From the NCBI GenBank assembly GCA_964388055.1, contig CAYLXU010000010.1:1-18480 (forward strand): a stretch of 18,480 nt of DNA, read 5' to 3'. A program made the translations under genes and the position numbers. Of the stretch, positions 6,463 to 13,455 are shown piece by piece; the stretch's first letter is position 1, and each line of letters opens with the position of its first letter. The notes beneath the pieces were generated by a model that worked only from the letters and a program-made list of their open reading frames with translations, did not search any database and had not been told where the DNA came from. Source of the stretch: CAYLXU01 sp964388055. Lineage in GTDB: Bacteria > Patescibacteriota > Minisyncoccia > UBA6257 > JACRHW01.

Positions 6463-6963
6463 GTGACCGAGCAATTTCGCAACATTGATTTTTCAAATAT
6501 TTGCAAAAAACATAAGCTTGTATCACTGCGCTTCATTACACAGCTTTTTAACGGAAGTGGAACCCAAGTTGTAGAATGTATATTTGGTGTAAGGGCGACA
6601 AATCCAGAATCAGTCGATGCTCGCCTATTGAAGCTGGACATGCAAGAATATCTACCATCGGAATATGCCCATGTAGATATTACACTACTTCCCAACGCAA
6701 TAGAGGAGGTAGAGGAAATTATGGATCTGGCCATCCGTCCTTATATCATGGGACACGGTGGCAGTATTCTGCTCGAACAGGTGCTTGAAGAAAGTGGCAT
6801 AATCACAGTTTCCCTAAAAGGAGCATGCGGCACATGCCCAAGCGCACTTGCGACTATGAAGTATGGGGTAGAAAGTATTCTCAAAGAATACCTCACATGG
6901 GTAACACGAGTCGAACTGGCAAACCCTCCCCAGGAACCTGACTTTGAATTTCATTTTGCATGA
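6463..6963 (+). CDS. NifU/Nfu-domain iron-sulfur cluster protein
   Basis: 166 aa. Residues about 80-150 are a NifU C-terminal (Nfu) domain: IRPYIMGHGGSILLEQV, then GACGTCPSA with the cluster-binding CxxC pair Cys122/Cys125, then TMKYGVESILKEYL. Nfu domains carry or pass on [4Fe-4S]/[2Fe-2S] clusters to apoproteins. The family's usual DGG before the beta-strand is HGG here (His98). The N-terminal 75 residues (RNIDFSNICKKHKL...) are not recognised and are not the IscU scaffold fold. Start GTG 6463 is supported by AGGGGGTG seven bases upstream. First gene of a two-gene operon, 30 bases before a Cys-rich partner, divergent from the carbonic-anhydrase-like gene. Confidence 0.88.
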   Translation: MTEQFRNIDFSNICKKHKLVSLRFITQLFNGSGTQVVECIFGVRATNPESVDARLLKLDMQEYLPSEYAHVDITLLPNAIEEVEEIMDLAIRPYIMGHGGSILLEQVLEESGIITVSLKGACGTCPSALATMKYGVESILKEYLTWVTRVELANPPQEPDFEFHFA

Positions 6964-6993
6964 GGCAATAACAAGACAAGGAGGTGAAGACAG

Positions 6994-7311
6994 ATGAACA
7001 CTCTAGAAAATGATATAAATGAATTTTTGAGAACCACCGTCCCTACGATAAAACAAGGCACGACTGAAGCATCACTCGAAATCATAGTATGGGTTCGCAT
7101 TCTCAACCGAACAAACCAAACCATTATCCTTGGATTTGCCCTCGGCAACAACGCAGGATGCAGCCCCTTTTGTAAATGCGCTGAAAGCCAACTCCTTCGC
7201 CTGCTCACCCCAAAACTCAAAACACAATTTCCAGAAATTACAGAGTATCGTATTTATGGGGTTGCCACCATCCCTCCTAATGAGGTAGTAGCAAAATGGA
7301 AAACACCATAG
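6994..7311 (+). CDS. Cys-rich protein co-transcribed with the NifU-like gene, 105 aa
   Basis: Not recognised with certainty. Core motif GCSPFCKCAESQ (Cys56, Cys60, Cys62) could bind a metal or Fe-S cluster. It is followed by a helix and the strand EYRIYGVATIPP. The arrangement strand - Gly/Cys loop - helix - strand loosely recalls the Nfu fold of its neighbour, but the Cys spacing differs. Very strong Shine-Dalgarno AAGGAGGTG just upstream of ATG 6994; a long bidirectional terminator follows. The operon with an Nfu protein suggests a role in Fe-S cluster assembly or delivery (inference from context). Confidence 0.75.
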   Translation: MNTLENDINEFLRTTVPTIKQGTTEASLEIIVWVRILNRTNQTIILGFALGNNAGCSPFCKCAESQLLRLLTPKLKTQFPEITEYRIYGVATIPPNEVVAKWKTP

Positions 7312-7324
7312 TGGAATTATACGT

Positions 7325-7356
7325 AAAACCGCTCCGATAGGCATCGGAGCGGTTTT
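7325..7356. terminator. Strong bidirectional terminator
   Basis: Perfect 14-bp stem AAAACCGCTCCGAT (7325-7338) / ATCGGAGCGGTTTT (7343-7356) with a 4-base loop and T-tracts on both strands. It separates the convergent genes ending at 7311 (+) and 7370 (-). Confidence 0.92.
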
Positions 7357-7369
7357 TAAAAAATAACTT

Positions 7370-7849
7370 CTACATTCCCTTTTCGTAATATGGCTTGTAT
7401 CGATCTTTATCAATTGTCCGTTCAAAACAGACACGCCCTGCAGCATGGTCCCAAATTTCAGGGTCTGAAAATCCACCATGTGGAACAAGTGCTCTATTCA
7501 TTTTGGAATACTCGCTCCCCAATTCAAACACCGCACACAATGCAAACTTTTCTGATCCTAAAATATTGTATTCATACTCCGCACCACGTGGATCGCTGGG
7601 AACCCTAAATCCCCGGAGGTCATCGTTAAGAACATTCAACTCACTCGGAATGACCCCCTTGCTTCTCCAATACTCTAAAATCTCGGATTGAATTTGTTGC
7701 AAGTGCTGAACGCGCCTTTCATCAATTTTACGCATCCGTTCCTTTGCAGGAGATCCGATCAACCACAAGCCTGCCACAACAACTATCGCCACCACCCCAA
7801 TTACAATATAAGAGAAAAATTTCATACAAGTTGTTTTATTCAACCCCAT
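7370..7849 (-). CDS. Single-pass membrane protein, partner of the DUF5671-like gene
   Basis: 159 aa from ATG 7849, or 151 aa from ATG 7825 (MKFFSYIVIG..). Residues about 11-28 (FFSYIVIGVVAIVVVAGLW) form one membrane anchor, followed by GSPAKERMRKIDERRVQHLQQIQ, a helical linker, and a soluble domain with DPRGAEYEYNILG, a CAVFEL strand and a terminal GRVCFERTIDKDRY motif; two Cys could pair. From memory, this soluble part recurs in Parcubacteria next to or fused to DUF5671 domains; function unknown. No Shine-Dalgarno at either start. The ATG at 7849 overlaps by 14 bases the end of the frame that continues past the TGA in the upstream gene, pointing to coupling or an ancestral fusion (+1 frame relation). 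Ends at a strong terminator. Confidence 0.8.
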   Translation of the reverse strand: MGLNKTTCMKFFSYIVIGVVAIVVVAGLWLIGSPAKERMRKIDERRVQHLQQIQSEILEYWRSKGVIPSELNVLNDDLRGFRVPSDPRGAEYEYNILGSEKFALCAVFELGSEYSKMNRALVPHGGFSDPEIWDHAAGRVCFERTIDKDRYKPYYEKGM

Positions 7850-8021
7850 GCCTCTTTAAACCTGTCCAATAATACCAAAAGATAGATCCGGCAACAAAGA
7901 AAATTGAAACCACTTTGAGCCCAAAACGCAACGTAAGTTCTCCACCCAACATGCTATAGATAGCAGAAACAAGATATCCGATCATAACCAGGGCGGCAAC
8001 AAACAACGTAAAATAGATAAG
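7836..8021 (-). pseudogene. In-frame continuation of the DUF5671-like gene beyond an internal TGA
   Basis: After the TGA at 8022-8024 the same frame stays open for 61 codons to TAA 7836-7838 and reads as clear membrane protein: LIYFTLFVAALVMIGYLV and, later, VVSIFFVAGSIFWYYW, two further transmembrane helices. The residue lost at the TGA is expected to be Trp (RK-W-L in relatives, from memory), a single G-to-A change from TGG. Either a recent nonsense mutation, a sequencing or assembly error, or translational readthrough; the sequence cannot decide. Confidence 0.7.
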
Positions 8022-8348
8022 TCACTTGCGTACTGCAAGATTTCTTTTTTCCGGATGCGCTTCATAACTCTTATTCAAAAAACGCGTCACAATAAGAAAG
8101 ACGGGGAAGAAAACGATGAGTGCAGAAAGCGATCCCCTAACTGCTTCACGCAGTGATGGAATTTCGTTATAAGCAAAATATCCTCCCTGTCCCAAAGGGT
8201 CTGGCACGTAAAAATTTATAATTGAGAAAACGATCATCAAAAAACTAATCGCACTCGCATAAAGCGCCACCATACCAAGAAGGTGAAGGAAAAAATCCTT
8301 CGGCGATGTCTTTATTTGTAAAGAAACGTTTGTAGTTTGTTGTTCCAT
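8022..8348 (-). CDS. DUF5671-like membrane protein, N-terminal part before TGA
   Basis: 108 aa up to the TGA. The cytosolic start (MEQQTTNVSLQIKTSPKDFF) is followed by membrane helix 1 (LLGMVALYASAISFLMIVFSII), an outside loop with PDPLGQGGYFAYNEIPSLREAVRGS, and membrane helix 2 (ALIVFFPVFLIVTRFL), then NKSYEAHPEKRNLAVRK. This pattern matches the DUF5671 type of integral membrane protein common in Parcubacteria (recognised from memory). A complete protein should have four helices; helices 3 and 4 lie in frame after the stop. Start ATG 8348; AAGGAAG lies upstream but about 16 bases away. A plausible extended -10 promoter is at 8381-8409. Function of the family is unknown. Confidence 0.75.
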   Translation of the reverse strand: MEQQTTNVSLQIKTSPKDFFLHLLGMVALYASAISFLMIVFSIINFYVPDPLGQGGYFAYNEIPSLREAVRGSLSALIVFFPVFLIVTRFLNKSYEAHPEKRNLAVRK

Positions 8349-8380
8349 ATAAATGAGTTTATTTCTTCCTTTTGGTTTCT

Positions 8381-8409
8381 AGCATATCACAATTTATCTT
8401 ATTTGAAAA
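8381..8409 (-). promoter_or_regulatory. Predicted promoter of the DUF5671-like gene
   Basis: Minus-strand extended -10 TGATATGCT (hexamer TATGCT, 8381-8386) with a weak -35 TTTTCA (8404-8409) at 17 bases. The -35 falls in the T-run after the terminator hairpin 8416-8430. Confidence 0.4.
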
Positions 8410-8430
8410 GAAAATCTCCGCGTTGCGGAG
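8405..8430 (-). terminator. Terminator of the ATP synthase operon
   Basis: Stem CTCCGC (8416-8421) / GCGGAG (8425-8430) with a 3-base loop; on the minus strand it is followed by ATTTTCTTTTC. It lies about 30 bases after the stop of the carbonic-anhydrase-like gene that ends the atp operon. A plus-strand T-run (TCTTTTTTA) is also present. Confidence 0.8.
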
Positions 8431-8459
8431 TCTTTTTTATAGCCACTTACAATAAAACT

Positions 8460-8972
8460 CTATACTACCTGTATGATTCCTTCGGTATCAATGAAATATG
8501 CTTCTACGGCAAGATCAGGGAACCGCTCGCGAACAATAGCTGCAGCACGCCTTAACTCTTCGGCGTGAAACTCGAACTCTTGTTCCATGTCACCATTAAA
8601 ACGTACGGAACCACCATACGCGCCACAATCCTGATGCGTAAACAACATTGCACACCTCACATGATGGAGACGGATCGACTTCTCGATTTCTCTTAAGACA
8701 GCCTCCCGATCCGTTTCGTGCTCAGGAGAAGCAAGTACCTTTGCCCCACCCGCAAGTGATTCTAAATCAATATGTCCTATATTTTGAGACTGCTTAATAA
8801 AGTGCTTGAATGCTCTCCAAAAACGATTATCAAAACACCGCACCGTAAATGCATCCGCAATGTAGTGACTAAGGTCACTCGGCTCCCTGTGAACATATTG
8901 TTTCTGCATACGACCAGTTTTTGTGTTACGAAGAACTTTTTTCCTGCCCGCTAAAAGTTCTTCTAGGACCAT
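8460..8972 (-). CDS. Soluble beta-carbonic-anhydrase-like protein at the end of the atp operon
   Basis: 170 aa from ATG 8972. Carries CFDNR (Cys46, Asp48, Arg50) and HQDCG (His113, Cys116), the zinc ligands and Asp-Arg dyad of beta-carbonic anhydrases, and closely resembles the protein at 5750-6319 over the whole domain (ADAF.VRCFDNRF, LASPE, DCGAYGG, EFEFH). It has no membrane anchor; instead a basic N-terminal arm (GRKKVLRNTKTGRMQKQ). The frame stays open upstream to ATG 9005, inside atpC; ATG 8972, seven bases after the atpC stop, is preferred but not certain. No real Shine-Dalgarno, so translation is probably coupled to atpC. Last gene before the terminator at 8405-8430. Likely CO2/bicarbonate chemistry; activity unproven. 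Confidence 0.82.
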   Translation of the reverse strand: MVLEELLAGRKKVLRNTKTGRMQKQYVHREPSDLSHYIADAFTVRCFDNRFWRAFKHFIKQSQNIGHIDLESLAGGAKVLASPEHETDREAVLREIEKSIRLHHVRCAMLFTHQDCGAYGGSVRFNGDMEQEFEFHAEELRRAAAIVRERFPDLAVEAYFIDTEGIIQVV

Positions 8973-8979
8973 CTCTGCA

Positions 8980-9219
8980 TCATTCTGCAAGCACGATGAC
9001 CTCACCTTCTCCCCGAACTTCTAAGAAGCCGGAGGTAATGTGTATTATAATTTCTTTTCCCACCTCGTCAACTAGCCTCACCAAAGGACCCCGTAACTGC
9101 GATATAAGAGGAATATGTTGATCGAGAATAGTGACCTCACCCGTGGTCGTCATGGCGGTTATTTGGGCAATGCTTCCATCAAAGAGGGTGTCTTGTAATG
9201 TGTAGATACCAAGATGCAT
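8980..9219 (-). CDS. atpC: ATP synthase F1 epsilon subunit, short form
   Basis: 79 aa. Epsilon is part of the central stalk that links gamma to the c-ring. Visible: HLGIYTLQDTLFDGSIAQI, then the strands GEVTILDQHIPLISQL and HITSGFLEVRGEGEVIVLAE, the N-terminal beta-sandwich domain. The C-terminal two-helix domain (about 50 residues in E. coli epsilon) that can inhibit hydrolysis is missing. ATG 9217-9219 is chosen from homology; an in-frame TTG at 9234 overlapping atpD is possible. No Shine-Dalgarno; seven bases after the atpD stop, so coupled. Confidence 0.92.
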   Translation of the reverse strand: MHLGIYTLQDTLFDGSIAQITAMTTTGEVTILDQHIPLISQLRGPLVRLVDEVGKEIIIHITSGFLEVRGEGEVIVLAE

Positions 9220-9226
9220 AAACGTT

Positions 9227-10597
9227 TTATTCAACGACTTCTTCGATACCTCCTTTCATATAAAACGCATCTTCAGATTTACCGTCGTGTTTCCCTTCCA
9301 AAATCTCTTTGAAGCCCTTGATCGTATCCTCTCGCTTCACAAACTTTCCCACACGCCCAGTAAATGTTTCTGCAACAAAAAATGGTTGGGAAAGAAAACG
9401 TTGTATCCTTCTTGCCCGATACACTGTAGTCTTGTCTGCCTCGGAAAGCTCCTCCATTCCAAGAATATTGATAATATCTTGAAGCTCAGCATATCTCTGA
9501 AGCGTGCGTTGCACGTCACGTGCGACCCGATAATGTTCCTCCCCGACAATATTTGAATCAAGCGCAGAAGAGCTTGAGGCAAGTGGATCAACTGCTGGAT
9601 AAATACCAAGCTCGGTAAGCGGACGAGAAAGTACAATGGTCGAATCAAGGTGACTAAAAGTAGTTGCCGGAGCTGGATCAGTAATGTCATCAGCGGGTAC
9701 ATAAATTGCTTGAACAGATGTTACTGACCCTCGCTTTGTCGAAGTAATACGCTCCTGGAGCAAACCCATTTCTGTGGCAAGTGTTGGTTGGTACCCTACA
9801 GCCGAAGGCATTCTCCCCAAAAGCGCTGAAACTTCTGCGCCTGCCTGAGAAAATCGAAAAATATTATCAATAAAAAGAAGCACATCTTTGGATTGTTCAT
9901 CACGAAAATATTCTGCCATAGTGAGGGCAGCAAGAGGGGTTCTCAAACGCGCGCCAGGAACCTCATTCATCTGTCCAAACACAAGTGCAGTCTTATTAAT
10001 AACGCCTGACTCCCGCATTTCGTGGTAAAGATCATTCCCTTCCCGCGTACGTTCCCCCACCCCGGCAAAAATAGAGGCACCACCTTCTTCGGCAACATTA
10101 CGAATAAGTTCCATAAGAAGAACCGTCTTCCCCACACCCGCCCCACCAAAGAGACCAACCTTACCTCCTCGCACAAAAGGGGCAAGAAGATCAATTACCT
10201 TAATTCCCGTCTCAAATATTTCTGTTTTTGTTGATTGTTCACTAAACACGGGTGCACCACGATGAATTGGCCAAAATTCTTCAAATTCCTTTCCTTTTTT
10301 ACCATCAATGGTTTCTCCTAACACATTAAAAACCCTTCCTAACACCTCTTTCCCCACAGGAACAGAAATTGGTTTTCCTGTATTCTCTACCTCTGCTCCC
10401 CGCACAAGTCCATCTGTTGACGACAGCGCAATGGCGCGAACGCGACCAGAACCAAGGTGGCGAGCGGTTTCGAGAACAATGCGCGCTGCGTCTTTGTTTG
10501 TAACGACGAGCGCATCATAAATCCCGGGCAACACCCCGTCTTCAAATTCTACATCGACCACGGGCCCAATAATTTGTACGATTCTTCCTTTTTTCAT
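9227..10597 (-). CDS. atpD: ATP synthase F1 beta subunit
   Basis: 456 aa, near the usual 460-470. Beta holds the catalytic nucleotide sites. Visible: Walker A GGAGVGKT (151-158); the catalytic Glu of GERTREG (Glu182); Walker B LLFIDNIFRFSQAG; SALLGRMPSAVGYQPTLATEMG; and the C-terminal MEELSEADK, a variant of the DELSEED lever. ATG overlaps the atpG stop as TAATG, and AAGGAGGTG in the last atpG codons serves as Shine-Dalgarno; this is the best ribosome binding site in the operon and fits the high stoichiometry of beta. Confidence 0.99.
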   Translation of the reverse strand: MKKGRIVQIIGPVVDVEFEDGVLPGIYDALVVTNKDAARIVLETARHLGSGRVRAIALSSTDGLVRGAEVENTGKPISVPVGKEVLGRVFNVLGETIDGKKGKEFEEFWPIHRGAPVFSEQSTKTEIFETGIKVIDLLAPFVRGGKVGLFGGAGVGKTVLLMELIRNVAEEGGASIFAGVGERTREGNDLYHEMRESGVINKTALVFGQMNEVPGARLRTPLAALTMAEYFRDEQSKDVLLFIDNIFRFSQAGAEVSALLGRMPSAVGYQPTLATEMGLLQERITSTKRGSVTSVQAIYVPADDITDPAPATTFSHLDSTIVLSRPLTELGIYPAVDPLASSSSALDSNIVGEEHYRVARDVQRTLQRYAELQDIINILGMEELSEADKTTVYRARRIQRFLSQPFFVAETFTGRVGKFVKREDTIKGFKEILEGKHDGKSEDAFYMKGGIEEVVE

Positions 10598-11520
10598 TAT
10601 TGTTCTAGCACCTCCTTGCCAGCGGTGATTTCAGCAAGTTCACGCGTAATACCGGCTTGGCGGGCCTTATTATACATAAGTGTCAAATCAGTTATAAGCT
10701 CTTTTGCATTTTCTGATGCATTCTTCATTGCCACCATACGTGCAGAATGTTCAGAGGCATTTGCCTCAAGTATCATATGATGAATATGCATTTTTAGGAG
10801 CCTTGGTATCAACGCCTCTAAAATTTCTGCAGGACTTGGTTCAAACTTATATTCATAGACATACGATACCTTACCATCCTGCAACTCTGCATATTTTCCA
10901 TGTTCAGGAAGAATGCCATTTACAATCTCTCTAATACCCTCCTTTGTCACAGGCAGTACTCTTCTTACTATCGCTTCTTGCAATAATGTTGTTCTGAAGT
11001 GTGTATACACAGCGTCAAGCTCATCCCAAGCACCATCGAGAAAACCACGCATTATCATCTCGGCGATTGGAGAAGTTTCCTCCAAAGAAACCACATCTCC
11101 AACTCCAGAAAAATGTTTAAACACAACCACCCCACGTCTTTCAAAATATTCTCGAGCCTTCTTTCCTACCGTTATTACGCCATACGACATCTCTTTTTCA
11201 CGCGCTGTCTTCACCCATGCCTCAGCCCTTCTTAACACATTTGCATTAAGCGCTCCCGCCAAACCCTTATCTGACGTAATCACAAGCAAGGCTTTTTTTT
11301 CAATTTTTTTTCTTACTTGAAGAAGATCAGACACCTCAGAAGTCTTTGCAAGAAGATTGCCCAACATGTTAAGCGCCGCAAGAGCATATGGCCTTGCACG
11401 CAACGCAAACTCTTGGCTGTGACGCATCTTGGTCGCAGATACCATTTCCATAGCTTTCGTAATCTGAGCCGTATTTTTCGTGGAACGTATTCTCCGTTGT
11501 ACTGACTTAATAGAAGGCAT
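10597..11520 (-). CDS. atpG: ATP synthase F1 gamma subunit
   Basis: 307 aa. The rotor shaft: an N-terminal coiled-coil helix (SIKSVQRRIRSTKNTAQITKAMEMVSATKM), a central Rossmann-like domain (ALLVITSDKGLAGALNANVL) and a C-terminal helix (SARMVAMKNASENAKELITDLTLMYNKARQAGITRELAEI). All conserved family parts are present, and length is slightly above E. coli gamma. It starts nine bases after atpA with no Shine-Dalgarno, and its 3' end carries the atpD ribosome binding site. Start context TCGAATTATG is shared with atpF. Confidence 0.98.
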   Translation of the reverse strand: MPSIKSVQRRIRSTKNTAQITKAMEMVSATKMRHSQEFALRARPYALAALNMLGNLLAKTSEVSDLLQVRKKIEKKALLVITSDKGLAGALNANVLRRAEAWVKTAREKEMSYGVITVGKKAREYFERRGVVVFKHFSGVGDVVSLEETSPIAEMIMRGFLDGAWDELDAVYTHFRTTLLQEAIVRRVLPVTKEGIREIVNGILPEHGKYAELQDGKVSYVYEYKFEPSPAEILEALIPRLLKMHIHHMILEANASEHSARMVAMKNASENAKELITDLTLMYNKARQAGITRELAEITAGKEVLEQ

Positions 11521-11529
11521 AATTCGAAT

Positions 11530-13062
11530 CTAGCGATACACTTGAGAAAAATCTTCAATCGCACTTTTTAGTTTTTCTTCCATCTCTTTCGAAAGCTCTC
11601 CTGATTCACGAATCACACCCAAAACATCATTCTCATGCATTTTTTCCATGTATCCCAAAAGTTCCTCCCCTCTTTGTCTCACATTCTCAGCACCTACACC
11701 ATCAAAATATCCTTGAGTAGCGGCATAAAATAACACCACCTGACGCTCAAAAGCCTCAGGATGCAACTCGGGCTGTTTAAGGACTTCTATCAGAACTCTC
11801 CCGCGCTCAATACGCCTTCTTGTTGATTCGTCCAACTCAGAGGCAAACTGCGTAAACGCAGCGAGTTCACGAAACTGGGCAAGCTCCAATCGCAATCTTC
11901 CAGCAACTTTCTTCATTGCTTTTGTCTGTGCTGCCGAACCAACACGAGATACGGATAATCCCGCATTCACCGCAGGACGAGTACCCTGATAAAATAGTTC
12001 TGGTTCAAGGTATATCTGACCATCCGTGATTGAAATAACATTTGTAGGAATATATGCGGACACATCCCCAAGCTGTGTTTCAATAATCGGCAATGCAGTG
12101 AGCGATCCGCCACCCTTTTCCTTGCTTAACTTTGCCGCACGCTCAAGAAGACGTGAATGGAGATAAAAGATATCTCCTGGATACGCTTCACGTCCAGGAG
12201 GACGACGCAACAAAAGCGACAATTCGCGATATCCCCATGCGTGTTTTGAAAGATCATCATAAATTACAAGCGCATCCTTTCCTTGGTGCATGAAATACTC
12301 ACCTATGGCAGTTGCACTATATGGGGCAAGAAACCAAAACGATGCCGGCGAAGATGCCGGAGCGGAAACCACAATAGTATAGTCCATCGCACCCTGCTCC
12401 TTAAGAGTCGCCACAATCTTCGCAATTTTAGATTCCTTCTGCCCTATCGCAACATAAATACAAATTGGTCTTGAAGAACGTGTATCTCGTCCTTGATTTA
12501 TGATGGTATCAATAGCAATAGAAGTCTTTCCAATTTGTCTATCTCCAATAATAAGTTCTCTCTGTCCCCTACCAATGGGAATCATACTGTCAATTGCCTT
12601 AATCCCCGTATGAAGAGGCGTGTTTACAGACTCGCGTTCTACTACCGATGGGGCAAGACGTTCTACCGGATAAAATACCTCCCCTGATTTGCTCGAAAAA
12701 ATTGGACCCCGATCATCCTGAGGATTTCCCAAAGGATCAATAACGCGTCCAATGAGCTCCTCACCAACCCTCATAGAAAGCACGCGCCCTGTCGGCTTCA
12801 CCACATCGCCCTCCTTCACCTTCGTGTAATCGCCAAGCACAATCGCACCAACTAAATCTTCCTCGAGGTTAAACGCAATACCAACAACATCTCCTTCCTT
12901 TGTCTCAAAAATTAACATCTCTTGTGCCCCCACCCCTGAAATGCCGGAAATCTTAGCAATACCATCCCCCACCTCAAGAACACGCCCAATTTTTTCAGCT
13001 TTAATTTCGTGCTTGTGCCCCTCAATTTCTTTCCTTAAATTTTCGATAATTGAATTCCGCAT
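11530..13062 (-). CDS. atpA: ATP synthase F1 alpha subunit
   Basis: 510 aa, normal length. Alpha forms the hexamer with beta and binds non-catalytic nucleotides. Visible: the N-terminal helix and crown barrel (GRVLEVGDGIAKISGISGVG); Walker A GDRQIGKT (173-180); Walker B ALVIYDDLSKHAWGYRE; LLLRRPPGREAYPGD; SVSRVGSAAQ with the arginine finger; and the C-terminal helical domain. The usual ASDPA segment reads ASSPAS here, a mild deviation. It starts 11 bases after atpH and lacks a Shine-Dalgarno. Confidence 0.99.
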   Translation of the reverse strand: MRNSIIENLRKEIEGHKHEIKAEKIGRVLEVGDGIAKISGISGVGAQEMLIFETKEGDVVGIAFNLEEDLVGAIVLGDYTKVKEGDVVKPTGRVLSMRVGEELIGRVIDPLGNPQDDRGPIFSSKSGEVFYPVERLAPSVVERESVNTPLHTGIKAIDSMIPIGRGQRELIIGDRQIGKTSIAIDTIINQGRDTRSSRPICIYVAIGQKESKIAKIVATLKEQGAMDYTIVVSAPASSPASFWFLAPYSATAIGEYFMHQGKDALVIYDDLSKHAWGYRELSLLLRRPPGREAYPGDIFYLHSRLLERAAKLSKEKGGGSLTALPIIETQLGDVSAYIPTNVISITDGQIYLEPELFYQGTRPAVNAGLSVSRVGSAAQTKAMKKVAGRLRLELAQFRELAAFTQFASELDESTRRRIERGRVLIEVLKQPELHPEAFERQVVLFYAATQGYFDGVGAENVRQRGEELLGYMEKMHENDVLGVIRESGELSKEMEEKLKSAIEDFSQVYR

Positions 13063-13073
13063 ATAAAATAACT

Positions 13074-13451
13074 TTATTTAAATAGCTTCATAAGTTGACG
13101 TCTTGCACTTGCATCAATAAGAATTTCATCATCAACAAGGATTTTAATCCCCCCAAGCAATGAGGGATCAACAGCCTCTTTAGTAATAACACCCCCAGGA
13201 ATCGCATGCTGTACTTCTTTGCGTATTGAATCACTTAAAGGGGCGGCGCTTTCAAGCTCTATCTTGCGCAACTTATTGCGCCTATAGTATAAACGTTCCG
13301 CTTCACGAAGTATGGAGAAAATCTTTGCTGTTTCTCCATTCCTCCGAAGCACTCTCAAAAAGCTTGCTGCTATACGGCTCCTGCCTTTTTCCCCACTCAT
13401 TTCAAGCACCTCCACCAATGCTTCAGCATATTGTCCTGCTGTGTATTTCAT
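13074..13451 (-). CDS. atpH: ATP synthase F1 delta subunit, short form
   Basis: 125 aa against about 175-180 in most bacteria. Delta ties the b stalk to the top of F1. The N-terminal helical part (YTAGQYAEALVEVL...ASFLRVLRRN) is compressed, while the C-terminal VDPSLLGGIKILVDDEILIDASARRQLMKL motif, typical of delta, is intact. It starts four bases after the atpF stop; GGAG in the atpF end is a weak Shine-Dalgarno. Identification rests on the C-terminal motif and operon position. Confidence 0.93.
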   Translation of the reverse strand: MKYTAGQYAEALVEVLEMSGEKGRSRIAASFLRVLRRNGETAKIFSILREAERLYYRRNKLRKIELESAAPLSDSIRKEVQHAIPGGVITKEAVDPSLLGGIKILVDDEILIDASARRQLMKLFK

Positions 13452-13455
13452 ATAT

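Noticed and set aside
6268..6474. 68-codon minus-strand ORF across the divergent promoter region
   Set aside because: It runs through two predicted promoters and overlaps the carbonic-anhydrase-like gene start; no family likeness.
8022..8024. UGA read as Gly or Trp through a changed genetic code (as in Gracilibacteria/SR1 for Gly)
   Set aside because: TGA ends atpC, the NifU-like gene and the gene at 5396-5632 at the expected places, and no other conserved protein here has internal TGA.
9337..9702. 121-codon ORF on the minus strand within atpD
   Set aside because: Off-frame shadow of the strongly conserved beta subunit; Leu/Arg-rich composition typical of shadow frames.
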